Shown: positions 11,529-24,707, counted from the stretch's first letter. The stretch: 64,000 nucleotides of DNA from Polytrichum commune (GCA_950295325.1 OX485804.1:52142001-52206000), one strand, 5' to 3'. Notes: generated by a model from the sequence alone, not told the origin. Made by a program: numbers and translations.

Positions 11529-14500
11529 TCACCGCCTGCCTTAACATGTTAAGTGACATGTAATGATAAGCTCAATTCTGACAAATGTCGGGCGGGCAGC
11601 GGGCGATTGCAAAAAAAAAAAGACTGGCATTACTTTGTAACACAAAGGGCTGGCCGTGACTCAAGGCTTCAATGAGAGCCCGTGTGTCTCTTAGGTTCTC
11701 CAAAGGACTTCTTGGATGAGCCAACAAATTGCAATTGGGAGATTGGTATTTATTGTGCATGACCCGGTGCTTGCATTTGATTCGCCAATAAAAAGAGCCA
11801 AAAATGAGGATAGGAATCTCCAACTTGGTACCTAAAATAAACTTGGTGTTAAAGACAACTTGCAATTGGTAAAATTTAATATTACTTTGTCTAATTAAAT
11901 AACATTAAATTGGATGATTGTTGTCATCACATTATTTTGCAAGCTAAGATAGAAAAATGGAAAACGACGAATAGTCACTATTGATTCAGTAGACTAGGAG
12001 TATAATGATTCTTGTGTGGACCCAAAATGGCTCATTATAAAAGTAGTGGCCCAACAAGAATGCAGTCATGAGCTGGATGCAGTTTGTGATTGGCCATGTA
12101 GGTCTTATATCACACCACTTGGGATCACTTTTGGGTGCCATTGAGTTGACCATTTCATGTGCATTGGAATGCATAGAGTAGAGGCCCCTATTCGCAATCG
12201 ACACCCCATCGGAAATCTTAAAGGTGCCATAATTTGAATAAGGTTGGGGTCGATTTCAATAATTTATTTAGATGGGTGGTTTGCATTAGGTTCCAGGTTT
12301 CACAATCTCCAAGGGTTAATTATTATGTAGGCCACCAAGTGGAGTCTACATTTCCACAAGAATGTCATGGGCAAAGCGGCTTGCATGGAATCTAACCCTA
12401 AGTCTCCAACTTCGGTTATGGTATCACCAGGGTATCAATAGTGCCATGAGACATGTTCCCGGTTTTGAATGCTAAAGGGATGAGGCATTGGCCTCAAAAT
12501 GAGCGTATGAGCAGACTCTAGACATTGGTAATGTGCCAACTTTTGGTTTCAAAAATTCACATTTCTGGAATATATATATATTCTCATTCCTCCTTATTTC
12601 TATCATCCTACATAGAAAAAAAATTGCACCACCTTATACTTCTCTAGATCTAGCCCAAAATCTCTTAAGTGATTGGTTATGGACACCTCTACTCTAGTAG
12701 GATATATTGATGCTCAAACTTTGGAGACTCTATCACACAAATAGGAGGTTTGACCTACTCACCTCCTTGAAAAAATGTAACTAATTATTTACAAGGAATA
12801 AAATTATAGAACAATTTGCATTCCTCATCATTTTTCCTACTCCACCTCTGTAAAATGTTGCACAAATTTCAAGCCACTCAATCTGGCCAAGTCAACTTAT
12901 TTTCACCATTTTCCGTATTTCTACCTTACCTATCTTCGACTAAAGGCAAAAACAATAAGTGGTACCATATTGGCACTTTTCACATTCGGCCATTACACGT
13001 GAAAGAATCGGTTGGCTTCCCAAAGTTAAGTGCAATGAGGTTGCCCCACGCACTAATTTATCAAAACTCCACACTATTTCTAACATTCATTATATAAGTA
13101 TCAAAATAAATGAAAATTGTTTTTAGATTGGTTGCTATACAGATGAACACATAAAATCATAAGTTGGGTGATTTGGTATTGATTCAAAAGTAAACCTAAA
13201 CTTATTCACGGGGTCAACCATAGTAGTGTGGAAGTGATTGAATCACTTCACCATGAGTCATTGTTCAATCTAGCATGTTGGGTCTCTCTTGTTTTCACTA
13301 CGATTTAGTCTCTCATGATTTACATTGAATTCCGTTGTTGTATTTTATGGTTGAAGCTTAGCTAGATTCATCACGGAGATGGCTACATTGGGCTTAATAG
13401 GAATTTTAACATAAAAATAAATCGTTACAAATTGCCATGACATCCTTCTATTACACCAAGACTATACATGACATACCATAAAATGCCACTAATTTACACT
13501 AATTTAGTGAAGTTGTACGAAAAAAAAACTAAGAGAGAACAAAACAATCTAATGCCGATTGATGAGGGAGAAACCTAAAGTATTTAGCTGGGTGGCAATA
13601 ATGGAGAGTGGAGGATTTTGGTTCATGACAATCACACTAAATAGTCATATTAGTGTGGCCATTTGGAGTTACACATGCTAGAACGTTTGACTGAGAGTGT
13701 CATGTTTTACCATAAAACAATTAGTATGCACATCAAAGAACATTATATAAGTTACTTGGGAGAAAAAGAGGATGTTGGCCAAAAAGTTATAGCAACATGT
13801 CGTTCTACAATAATAGGATTATTTAGTGCAGTAGAATTAAGGTGCAATAAAAACATGTCCCTCATGAGTTTGTTATTTATTCATTTCATTTTGGGACGCT
13901 ATACTAAATTGGGGACTTTAACAACAATTTAGGGTCAATCTGACTACGTGGAGAAGAGTGTGGACCACAAAATGTTTCTCTTCACTATAACCATCCCCCA
14001 TGGGCAAGTCTCACAACCTTATACATGAGGCTGGCCAAGTAGGGAAATTTTCCAAGCACAACATAACATTAATTAGCTATGTGGGAGTTCAATTTGAATC
14101 TGAGTCTCCATGCGCAACTTTTTGAGCATCCCACTGTTATATATTGAGGGCCCATGGAGTGAGAGCTGCACATTGAGTTATGTTATGATGATTTTCCCAA
14201 TAAACCTAAAATCCACAACCACTTTCCATTCAAAAAACTGCGTCTTGCTAGGAGATTTGATAGTTTCTTTCATTTTGACTAGAATCCTTATTATGTGTGT
14301 GAAGACAAAAGGTCAAGAATGGATTAAGAATTGAGAAAACGTGCCCACCTTGAGGGGAGGCATGGCCTCTTGAGTGGATCACATTGGTACATATTGAACA
14401 CCATGACCCATTGGGAGAGTTTCACCCCCCAAACTTCTGGAGTGGGTGCTAAACGTAAAGACTATTGCACCCATGCACATGAATCAATATCCTGGATGAT

Positions 14501-15431
14501 GCCAACCTCATGATACCCATGCACCCATGCAACCCTATGCCGATGCCCGTGCAAACTCGCCATATGCATTTATGCCCCGTGCCCATGCTCATAAGCCCCT
14601 CATGACTTACGCACCATGCCCTGTGGAGCACTTTACGGGAAAAAAAAATATTTTTCTTATTATTTTAAAATTAAATTATTGTACTCTATCCTATTGCCCA
14701 TGCCATGTCGCCACCTTAGCTCCATGCCCACCACCTCGCCCCTAGTTTCATCCACCATGCACACCTTTCGCACTTGTAGTCCTCCACCTTGCCAAATTTG
14801 TTTCCCCTTTGTTTGTTTTTGCCACATTTTGTTTTGTCGAAGAGCTTTTGGCATGTGGCCTTTTGCTTTGGAAAGCTTAGGTGGGCACATGTCCATCTTT
14901 CATAGACTCCCACCACCACAAGCTCTGTTGTGTATAGATTGGACCATAAGGGGGAGGGAGAAGTAGAGATGTTGCATGTAGGGAGGGGAGAACATGGCCG
15001 AACATTACATGACAAAAGCAACATCAATGTGAGGCTCTCCATGAATTCCAACCTATTGGCCCGGCCATGGAAAATCCCACACTTTCTAAATGGGGGCCAA
15101 TGAGATCACACTTGTCTCATCACACAAACAACAACAAGTTTAGAGTTCCAAACAGCCATGGATCAAGTGATCTCCGACGGTGGACTCTTTCTCTTCCTAT
15201 CCGCGCCCCCCCCCCCCCAAAAAACCGAGTGCACATGATTTCCTTTTTCAATTTATTTTATAGAGCCAACTATAATAGCCTACCCACCAGTGAATGGTGA
15301 GTATCAACACTGGTTACATCTAGTGGTTCTCACTGGCTAAACCAACTTTAAAAGTGGCCTCTGTTGGTAGGAGTTGTTCAGGGGTGGTATGTACAAGTAA
15401 GTGTGGGTGGATTATGAGTTAATGGCCAATG
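11529..15431. other. Intergenic, mostly unrecognised
   Basis: Contains one diverged MITE (13645-13812) and a stretch at about 14450-14760 enriched in CATGC/TGCCC words that gives accidental open frames on both strands. No gene, RNA or complete transposon was otherwise recognised. Confidence 0.4.
13645..13812. mobile_element. Diverged MITE related to 48109-48315
   Basis: The left end (ATTAGTGTGG..ATTTGGAGTTAC), an interior TTAGTATGCAC word and the right end (AAAAGTTATAGCAACA) occur in the same order and spacing as in the better-preserved element at 48109-48315. No clear target duplication remains. Confidence 0.5.
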
Positions 15432-15434
15432 TTA

Positions 15435-15935
15435 GGGCCACTTCACACATGAGCCAAGAGCCGTGACCATGAAATTGTGAGAGCCCAAAAGAAAGTATCT
15501 AAAGGCCGTCCCAAGACATCTCTAAGTCATGTAGTGTGGCCACGGATCCTCAAGTGTAGTGTGAAGCCATATGTGACCGATCCCTCAACCAAAGGCTATT
15601 TCAATGAATTTCCATTCATACAACGGGTCCTCACACATGATAAAATAGAATAAAACAATGGTTGTGAGCCTTCAGAGTGCCATGGTCTCCCGGTTTTGTG
15701 TTAGGCCTACCTCCAAGAGGTGTTTTTTGAAAACAGTCCAAGTGACCGTGGAACATGATCCATTTGATGCCATGTAGGAATCCATGTAGACTACACATCC
15801 ATCTCGCATTCACATACTCCGTTGGTCCCTCAAGCATAGTGTGAAGCAAACTTGGACCAGTTCGGCCTTTTCCACCAATGAGAGTGCTTGAAGTGTAATG
15901 GTCACATGCTCTCAGTCTCGTGTGTGAAGTGGCCC
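15435..15935. mobile_element. Harbinger-like MITE, family A, complete 501 bp
   Basis: Termini GGGCCACTTCACACATGAG and the complement of GGGCCACTTCACACACGAG, flanked by TTA at 15432-15434 and 15936-15938. A TTA/TAA duplication with 3 bp length suggests PIF/Harbinger. It lies in the opposite orientation to the copies at 17823-18280 and 32028-32519. The spurious minus-strand frame at 15631-15849 lies inside it. Confidence 0.85.
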
Positions 15936-16017
15936 TTACACTTTATTTCTGATTTAACGGGGTACTAATTTTATGTGTCAATTCATAATTTGTTATGCAA
16001 CAACAAGTGTCCCATGT

Positions 16018-16636
16018 AGGATCTCACTGGAAGTTGTCAAAAGTTGTCCCCATTGTGGTTCGGGAGCTATTGAATCAGTGGAGCATAGGTTTTTCAGTTG
16101 TTCGTTAGCTCAACGATTGTGGCATTATGCAGCTAATATCATTTGGCAATTCTTTGCGAGGAGAATTGGTTTTCCACCTTGGCCCTCGGAAGTCTTTCTC
16201 AATGATGAAATGCCTCTTCGATCAATCACTCAACAACTTTGGTTCTTCTTGAGAAGTGGCTTCCTGTGGATCATTTGGCGTCAATGTAATGATTTGGTTT
16301 TCAATGCTAGTCAACGGCCGTTGGAAAAGACGCACCAAGTGGTGTGGGACTCCTTACTTGACTATGGGAGATTGGAGTGGCAACAAACTCTCCATGACTT
16401 GGAAAAAGCCCCGGATGTTGCCTGTGAGGATGTTCTTAAAGAATTTGACTCGGTGTGGTGTGTCAAAAGGTCTTATTGTTACTCGTAGTAATTCGTTAGT
16501 TACTTGGAAGGTTAGACACCAAATTTCTTGAGTCCCCTCGGTATTCCTTTGGTTCTCCCAAGGTGACATGTACTTTTCTTTCAAAGTTGAATGTGTTTTC
16601 AATTTGTTCCCAAAAAATAACAATAATAATAATAAA
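16018..16636 (+). mobile_element. 5'-truncated L1-like LINE tail with zf-RVT domain
   Basis: The insertion is bounded by a 10 bp direct repeat, TGTCCCATGT, at 16008-16017 and 16637-16646, and ends in AAC/AAT repeats. That is the signature of target-primed reverse transcription. Its open frame continues to 16488 and encodes the zinc-binding C-terminal region of plant LINE reverse transcriptases: CPHCGSGAIESVEHRFFSC, then the LW, W and IIW..RN-type hydrophobic pattern ending in IIWRQCNDLVF. The frame is still open over about 155 codons, so the insertion looks young. The reverse transcriptase domain itself is missing. Confidence 0.88.
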
Positions 16637-17071
16637 TGTCCCATGTCAATCTCTATGGTTGCCCATGATCGTTTTACACATGTGACCAAGGGCTGTGAGA
16701 AAAGTGATTTCGGATTTCTTGTGGTCATGGTCGGTGGTCCAAAGATCATGTCCAAGAGAAATCCACATCACTTTTAAAAAACCTTGGTCACAAGATGTAG
16801 GCATTTTTAATAGATTAAATTTTTGTGTTAAATAATATTATAAAAATGAGCATCTAAAAATGAATAAACACTGTCACCTTCGTATTTTTGACGAGGCAAC
16901 CTATTTGGGTTCTCTTGCCACAATATTTGGGTGACCACCAAACAATATCCATTTATGGGCATGTAGGATTCTATGTTGTGTCCATATCACATCCTCATTC
17001 ATTGTATGACATGCTCACCCAAAGACACTTCTCAAGTAACAAGACTTTTTGGAAAGCCACAATTATTGTCA

Positions 17072-17282
17072 CTACACTGGTTATCCCAATTTCGGAGTTA
17101 CCCAATGCAATGATATCTTACTCATGAGTTCAATTTTACTAACAAAGCTCAATAGATTGTTGGCTTTAAAAAAAACACATAAATGACTTTGCTTTGTAAA
17201 ATATTACATTCTCAATTAAAAAAAGTTGTAGGATAGTGTAACTCTGGATAGTAACACTCACTAATTGGGATAATCATTGTAG
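17072..17282. mobile_element. MITE, 211 bp
   Basis: Inverted ends CTACACTGGTTATCCCAATT and the complement of CTACAATGATTATCCCAATT. The flanks are TCA at 17069-17071 and 17283-17285. A similar arm lacking its partner occurs near 18645-18695. Superfamily is uncertain (3 bp duplication). Confidence 0.65.
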
Positions 17283-17285
17283 TCA

Positions 17286-17819
17286 GTTGTGTAAATATAC
17301 CTCTACATTGACTGCAAGATCATTTATGTGGATCGATGATGAGCAATGTGGACAACTACAAATCAAATGTGTAGTGTAAGTGTATTGCTCTTCGAGTCGA
17401 GTCCTCATAATCTTACCTAAAGTGGAAGCTTTATCATACCACATAGTTTAAGGTTTTATGAGATTTGACTCCAAAATTAGCATCAGAGACATCAATTTGG
17501 TTTACAAACCCTAAACCACTCAAGATGACATTGGCCACACACCTACAAGGGTTTGTATTTTTTTGTTGTTTATTTTTAACACTGTTTTCTAGAGTATCAC
17601 TAAGTAAATACGGACCGTGTCCATATACTTGAAATTTTCTTTTTTGCTTGATACTTGTCGGGTACATCAGACTACCTTAATACTCATGCCAAAATTACGC
17701 ATGCAATTAACATTTAATTTAAATATTAAGACTGGAATAATAATATATTTAAATATAGTCATGCCAATTAGGAATCAATACCTGCTTGGTATTAAAATTC
17801 TTAATGCCAATTTAATATC
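17286..17819. other. Intergenic, nothing recognised
   Basis: AT-rich spacer between two MITEs; no coding or RNA signal was identified. Confidence 0.4.
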
Positions 17820-17822
17820 TAA

Positions 17823-18280
17823 GGACCATTTCACACACGAGCATAACATTATTCAAATTCATAACAATGTTCTGTGGGATTGACAATATTTTACGGAATA
17901 TTTCCGGATATTTTTTACATTCAGTCCAAATCTGGATTCCTATATGACTTATAATGGATCATGTTTCATGGTCACTTGGATTATTTTCAAAAACCACCTC
18001 TTGGAGGTAGGCCTAACACAAAACCAGGAGTCCATGACACTTTGAACGCTCACAACTGTTATTTTTTTCTATTTTATTGTGCACGAGGACCCGCATGAAT
18101 AGACATTCATTGAAATAGCATTTGGTTGAGGGCCCGGTCACATATGACTTCACACTACACTTGAGGGTTTGTGACCACACTGCATGATTTTGGAGGTGTG
18201 TTGGGATGGCCATTGGACACTTTCTTTTGGGCTCTCACAATGTCATGGTCATGGCTCTTGGCTCGTGTGTGAAGTGGCCC
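17823..18280. mobile_element. Chimeric Harbinger-like MITE, family A
   Basis: Flanked by TAA at 17820-17822 and 18281-18283. The right terminus (complement of GGGCCACTTCACACACGAG) and right half match family A. The left terminus (GGACCATTTCACACACGAG) is retained, but about 100 bp of the left interior is replaced by sequence like that at 26055-26150 (shared GGAATATTTCCGGATATTT). It therefore looks like a recombinant or nested derivative. Confidence 0.7.
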
Positions 18281-18283
18281 TAA

Positions 18284-20470
18284 CTCTCACATACCACCAT
18301 CGCACATACCTAGGTGAAAGCCTACATATCCACACCAATTTTTACGACACTCCTTTACCTCGGTAAGGGTCGTAGACAAAGAGAGAGAGAGAGACTCTCA
18401 TTCATCCGACATAAAAGTCGTGAACTACATCCTTTTTCGTATTTTGTGCCATTTACTATTTGAATTTACAATGTGCTATAGTTATTTTTTTTACTATGGA
18501 TCTCAAGTTTTACCAAAAAAGCCAAATTGGTTGTTTGACATTATATAACATTAACATCTTTACTCGGTAAGATTTTACATTAACAGTAAAATGACATAAC
18601 AATGTGTAATAGCAAATAGCGAGTGACACTAAATATCATAAATGGTGTAGACTGATTATCCCAATCAATGCATGTTACTATTCGGAATTACGCATTGCAA
18701 TAACGTCTTGCTTAGGATATTATTCTTAGTTTATTCAACGATGAAGTTACTTGTAAAGACCTTGAATAGTGTACGTGAGGTGATTTGAGATGAATTGGAA
18801 ACAAACCTATACGGGTTCAAATTCTTTCAGACCTCGCACAAGTAACCAACTTATTCAATTATCAGTTAACTAGTTTGCCTTTCATAACTATAGTTGTTTG
18901 TGATTTGACTTGCCAAAAAATCTAGTTAACTAGAGTTATATACACAATATCTAGTTAACTAAAGTTGAGCACAACATGTTCATGGAATTCTATTGTAGTG
19001 TTGTAGTGTCACTAGTGTGTTATTTGTGTTGGTGGTGTACATGGAGGTTGTTCCAGAGCCCATCATAGTGAGCGATTAGATAAAGGCGATTCTTGATGAT
19101 CCTCAGTGGCCCGAGCATGTTAAAAACCCTCAACTAAAGCAAATCAAGAGGCAAACTTCTTCGAATATATAATAATACTTGAGAATTTTTCTAGTTAACT
19201 ACAGTTGTTCCCTAAAATGCAGTGAAAAACAATCTAGTTAACTACAATTGTTTTGACAATTGTCCAAGGTCAAAATTCTTTTGTTGAATGGATGAGAGGT
19301 ACGCTCGTATGCAATAATTGCCCCTCTCTTTAAGTAATATAAAGAAAGATACACTATGTAGATGTGGCCCATTATTCATGGGGCCGGGACTCACCGTCAT
19401 GGGTCCTTTGGAAAGTTGAGAGAGATTTGAGCATGATTAATTTGGTGATGAAGCATCAAGGTACAGTCATGGGGTTCCCGGAATGTTATATTCATTCTTT
19501 TGTGCATCTACGAATTTTCTTGTCCTCATTGACTTTGAAGCTAGTTAAGTAACTTAGTACCCATGAGACGGAAGATGGAGAATGTGACGAATACTCATTT
19601 GTATTGCACTATAAATAAAATTAAGAAGCTAGGAAATTTGTGGTGTCTACATAAACTCATCCATAGCGAAGGTGAAAAACGCATTGAATTATATTACGAC
19701 TTTTCAATGTTTGTTTTGAAACGATTTGACTCCATAGTTAGAGTCACAAACCCCAAATTAGTCAAGTGGTGTTGGATTGGAGCAAATTGGCCCTCAATCT
19801 TGTACTGGAACCCCTTCATCAACGATGAATGAGTTTACGTAAACACCACAAATCGCAAGTCATCAAATTGAAATGCATCACCCCTTTCATTCACTTGGAG
19901 GTGTTCAATTGCTAGTAAAAGTCATTTCCACTTAGTGACAATCGTATGTCCCAATTCCTTCACCTAACTTCCAAGCGACTCTCAAGATTAATGTGGTCCA
20001 CCCTAATTGTTGCACACCCTAATAAGATGTCTGCACTAATAAAAATAAGTGCTGTTTAGTAGCCATCATATTGCTAATTATTGGAATGACGAATGATTCC
20101 TTGCTAAATCGCAAATCATTCTAATCAATGCCAACGCAACCTAGTCATTTTGGGTGGTTCATTATTACCCTAGTTGCATATTTAGTTTGACATAACTACT
20201 ATTTGGGAAGGGGGAGGGGATGTGTTATTATCCCATTGGTTGGACCCTATGTAATCTCACATGCAAAGTGCATTTTGGCATTTATACATGGAATTTTGCA
20301 ACCACTCTTCTCCTTTATGAACAACCCATCACACTATCCTCCATCGTTGGGCCTTCAATGTCATACTCCTAATGTTTGATGTTTTGGGACCAAAGTACCT
20401 TAAAGTATTATTGGGTCGCTACTAGGGAGGGACTCCTACTAGAGGAGTATTTGGTCACAAAATGCAAGAG
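18284..20470. other. Intergenic, mostly unrecognised
   Basis: Includes a GA run near 18380-18394 and a solitary MITE arm near 18645-18695. The words TCTAGTTAACTA recur around 18920-19245. No gene was recognised. Confidence 0.4.
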
Positions 20471-20473
20471 TAA

Positions 20474-20994
20474 TGCCCCCTTCCCACCTGACTTTAGCTA
20501 AGAGTAAAAGTTGGTTCTAACAAACCGGCCTTCGCACCATCGACATTATCTAGTGCCGAGCCTAGTTGGCAAATGATGTGGCATGGCTTAAAAGTGGAGG
20601 TTTTAAGCCTCAACCACCGAGCCTCCCATCGGTACCTAAACATGAGGCAAGAATATAGGAGCTTTAAAAGTGTCGCCTCCCATCCTTGTGATTGGTTGCT
20701 TTTTAGTCTTAGCTATGAGGGCACGAGGAGCTTCATTAACAAAAACCGATGGTAAGATAGGTGAGTAGTAAGGCATTTGGGGATGGGACAAAAACTACCC
20801 AACATTCATTGCTTGGTAGATAAAACTATGAACATGTGTGAAAGCTACTTAACTAAAACCTACTTGAAAATCTCCGGAGCAAGTTCTTGTAGGTGCATTA
20901 GGATAGTCGGATGCCTCCGCTATAACCGAGGGAGCTTTACCCAGTTTTTAAGAAATACTTTGGGTCTAAACTAAAGTCAGGTGGGAAGGGGGCA
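20474..20994. mobile_element. Harbinger-like MITE with perfect 24 bp ends
   Basis: Both ends carry the identical inverted sequence starting TGCCCCCTTCCCACCTGAC and continuing through TTTAG. Flanks are TAA at 20471-20473 and 20995-20997. The interior (521 bp in all) has only accidental open frames. The perfect ends suggest fairly recent movement. Confidence 0.85.
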
Positions 20995-21339
20995 TAATTA
21001 AGGCAACAATTTTTGTTTTGTGCTAGAGCTATGTGTAAAGGCCCTCCAAAAGGGGCAAGAGCCAAGGGTTTGGTCTTTCTTTGAGAAAGCTTTCCATTAA
21101 GAGGTCGTTAGCTCGTCGTGTACCATACTTTACTTTGAAAGGTGCGTGAAACTTTTGGGCACTTCTCATTTCACCTCTCAAAATTTGTGAGGATTTTAAG
21201 ATTTAAATAGAGTATTTGCATGGGACCCATTGTCCTACATCCCGGATCAGCCTATGCAAGGCTAGCTCGGTGCACACCCGTCCTAGTTGGGCAAGCTAGA
21301 AAGCCGGTTTTTACTAGCCTGACACCACTCTTTGTGTAT

Positions 21340-21820
21340 GGTAAATTAAATATATGCTACTAATGTCATGTGGCAACTCTTTGCTAAAAGAGGGAACATT
21401 GGTCCGAGGAAATCCTTCTCTATGGTGCAATGCCTTTTCGACCAACCTTTGTGCAAAACACTGAAACAGTTCAGTTGAATCTAGTTCTTCTTAAGGAGTG
21501 GTCTTCCATGGATTATTTGGCGCCAACGAAATGACCTCGTGTTCAATGCGATGCAATGGCCCATTAAGAAAGCAAGACAAGTAATTTGGGACGCCTTGTA
21601 GGATTATGGCAGAATTGAGTGGCAATGGACTCTCGTAGATTTGGAAAAAAGGCCCTGGACGTTGCCTACCAAGATATTCTTAACGATTTTGACTCGATTT
21701 TGGGGGGGTCAAAGGCCCCATTGTGACCTAGAGCAACTTAAAGGTCGCATGGAAGATTAGGCCTTAGATGGACATTATTTATTCGGCATCTTGCAAAAAT
21801 AAAATAAAACCCACTTTTGC
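21340..21820 (+). pseudogene. Decayed LINE tail, zf-RVT region
   Basis: Relic of the same LINE family as 16018-16636. Translation gives YATNVMWQLFAK, later WIIWRQRNDLVFNAM and DYGRIEWQWTLVDLEK, aligned with the better copy, but stops and shifts break the frame and the cysteine pair is absent. It ends in an A-rich tail (AAAATAAAATAAAA). Target duplications were not found. Confidence 0.75.
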
Positions 21821-22084
21821 CAAATGGTCAACAACACACTCCTTCCTTAAACAATGTCATACATGCTACCTCCGACTCCCAATGGAGGGCCATTGTTGTG
21901 GCTTGGCTAATGATTTTTGTATATCGGATGTTTTGGGTACCAGCATTGCCACTTTCCTTGGTTGGCCGGCTGTGTTGAGTATCCTCTGAATCACTACAGC
22001 TCCACGACCTTCAACTTTCGGCACAACACCTGCAATAACAATTCACAAGATAATCAAGCGGGTCTTCATATGAAACTTGCAATT

Positions 22085-22620
22085 AGGGCAAGATGATCAC
22101 CAAACCCAAATTGTGGCCATAGCCATTTTTTTTCTTCCATACTTTTCATAGTTTATATGAATATCTTATTTACTATCAAAGTGAAGGTCCGATCCTCTTT
22201 TCTTTAGTTGATCATATAGTTTTGCCCAACTATGTTGACTATTGAGCTGAGAGTGGTTAAATTTGTTGAAGCACATAGTCCAATTTCTTTTAAAACGTAT
22301 CATTTTGGTGTCCGTTCTCAGATCCACACTTTTCTACATACCACTCAAATATAGACTTGTTTATTTAAGATGAGTAACCAAACTAGACCCGCTTACCTTA
22401 CGGCATGTGTAGTGAATCTCATATCACACTTGGAATTTGGGTATGTGTGGTCACCTAGTTCATAGGGCATAATGCGGTTCCTTGTTTGAATTGGGCTCCT
22501 ATATTTGAGTGGTGTGTGGTGATGTGTGGATTTAAGAAACAAACACCAAAAGACAAGTGTTTCAAAGAAGTGCTCTAGATGTGTTCATTATCCTAAGTTT
22601 AATAATCAACATAAGTGAGG
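22085..22620. mobile_element. Long-arm inverted-repeat element (Mutator-like?)
   Basis: Arms of roughly 130 bp, around 22232-22360 and 22488-22607, are inverted copies of each other; shared words include CCACTCAAATATAG and TTTTGGTGT. The left flank (TATGAATATCTTATT, GGCCATAGCC) is shared with other copies at 39420-39780 and 63140-63440, so the family extends beyond these arms. No transposase was seen and the outer ends are not sharply defined. Confidence 0.6.
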
Positions 22621-23904
22621 GAGTTATCCATAACCCCTATGGGCCAAACTTAGGTTAACAGTTGGCTACAAGATAAGTTAGAAACTTATGCATAAAGTGA
22701 ATCTAGTTTATTTAGGTCCAAATTAACTTGCTAAAGGAACGGGGCCGAGTTATCATAACCGGCCTTTTGGCTTGGCATACCAAGGTTGGTGGACAAGGAT
22801 GACCTTGCACAGGCCTAACCAAAATGGCGATAAAGCGGGCCATGGTTTAGGATTGCCCGCCCCATGGACTAACTTATTTTAAATACCGAAATCCTTTGAC
22901 ACATTTATGCACTAATCAAAATAAGTCCAAAAAGTTTCATCCACGTTTCAAAATCAGGTCATCACACAAGAAAACTCCAATGAACTTCTAATAGAGAGAG
23001 AGAGAGAGAGAGTCCTTAAGGAGGCACCAAACTTCTTGGTTGATGCATGTTTGAAAGAACTTATGGGTGTTTCTATATCGCATTGTTATTGGGGGCCATT
23101 CACGATCAAGGTACTACTTTCGGGACAAAGGACTTAAGGACTTTGTCGCATTAATCTTGGTTTTTATCATGATTTACTATTATTTGATCAATAAATTTTA
23201 CATAAATAAGTAGATAGTTCATAAGCTTTATCAAGAAATATTTTTATTATTATTTAATAATCGCCCTAAACCCTAAACCCTAGGCCACATCAGTGGCATT
23301 TTTTTGCTATTTAGGTGTGCATTGGTGGTCAATTATTTCTTGTTATGTATCTTGGTACCTTGGTAAAAGTGTCATGTGTTCATTCATATAAATTTTTTTG
23401 TCCAATTCTAATACTAGACGTTCCTTTTACGTGTGGCCGTGAGTATATGTATATTTGGACATGTTTGGTGCCACATGTAAAGTTGGGCAATTGCTATTCA
23501 ATACATATTTGGTTCTATTGGTACACACTTGAAGTCTTGAACGATGAGTGTGAGGAAATTTTTTGGGATTGTTTCGATTGATTCTTGTTGTCCTTTTCAT
23601 TCCTTGATCCTAAGGTGAACAATTAAGATAACACTCCTGAATGTCCTTTAAGGAATCAAAAGGATATCTTAGATGACCCTATTCCTTCTAAATTAACTTT
23701 GTCAGTGTACTCGATATGGAGTATGAAATGTAGGTATGATCCAAAATATGCTTCACAATACAAATCTAAGCATACCAAGCATGTGAAGTTATCCAAAAAA
23801 ATCCGTTTTCCGTTAGACGGCCAAAAGTAGTACCCTAACCGTGAATGGCCCCATTGCAACTAAGTTAAAACATTTGGGTTGACACGAAAAGCTTGTGGAG
23901 TGTT
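22621..23904. other. Intergenic, mostly unrecognised
   Basis: Contains a GA run (22984-23012) and the telomere-like patch at 23264-23283. Open frames here are unsupported. Confidence 0.4.
23264..23283. repeat. Interstitial telomere-like repeat
   Basis: Two full CCCTAAA units plus a partial third (CCCTA). This is the plant telomere unit and also resembles a telo-box; at this length it may be chance or a regulatory motif. Confidence 0.6.
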
Positions 23905-24195
23905 TCACACACCTCCGGCGTTCCGAAGAATGCCTTGATGTGCATACGATGTACATTGGAGGCCGGCCTCTAATGGCCCAATGCCCGGCAACCCCCCTCT
24001 TTGTTGAGTGGGCGGTAACCCGGGAGTGGCGCTCGATTTGTGGTTGTGGGTTGGGGTTAGTGACGATGAAGAGGGTTTCAAAGAGTCGCATTGGAGGACC
24101 CCCATTGCTCCCTCGAGGCTTTTCAAGGCCTTGTCTTCCACCAATTGGCTACGCTTTGACAACCCACTCTTCAACGGGGTAACCAAATGCCTCAC
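23905..24195 (-). other. Unassigned open frame downstream of CDC14
   Basis: A minus-strand open frame in a locally GC-richer patch. It begins with basic residues (SGLSKRSQLVEDKALKSLE), then a Ser/Thr/Pro-rich stretch. It could be a further 3' exon of CDC14 in a disordered tail, since an AG at about 24171 would give a phase-0 junction. Another minus-strand frame overlaps it and no homology was recognised, so it may be an accident of base composition. Confidence 0.2.
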
Positions 24196-24707
24196 GTCGT
24201 GTTTTTGAAACCGTACGCCTCCGGATTCATGGTTCTAGTATTCATCCAAGAGCAAATCATTTAAGCTTTGAACGTTTTCTTCACATTTTAGAAATCGGTA
24301 TTTTATTGATAAATTTGAGACACGTCATGGAAGATTTAAACTTTATTGTAAAAAAAACCATACATGGTCATCAGGATCTGAAGCACACGGCGGAGCCAAA
24401 CAACCTCAAGAAGTGAAAGAGACTTAATGCATGATCAAATCAACCGCCATCATAGGAGTTCAAACTCCACGACAAATTACAACACATAGTTTAAGGAGAA
24501 CAATCACGATCTACAAACACTAGTGTGATTCTTATAATTATGATGATGCGCTACAAGCATGTGCGTGCTAGACAATTGATATGTGTCACTAAATAATTGC
24601 GTTGCATTACTAGATATTTGTAAACTATCACAATGACGCATGTTGATTGCCTAGGATTTATAGGCTAGTATTAATGACTGCAGACTATGTCAAACTTGAA
24701 ATATTAT

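Noticed and set aside
14616-15051. Overlapping frames on both strands around 14.6-15.0 kb
   Set aside because: Explained by CATGC/CCACC-rich low-complexity sequence.
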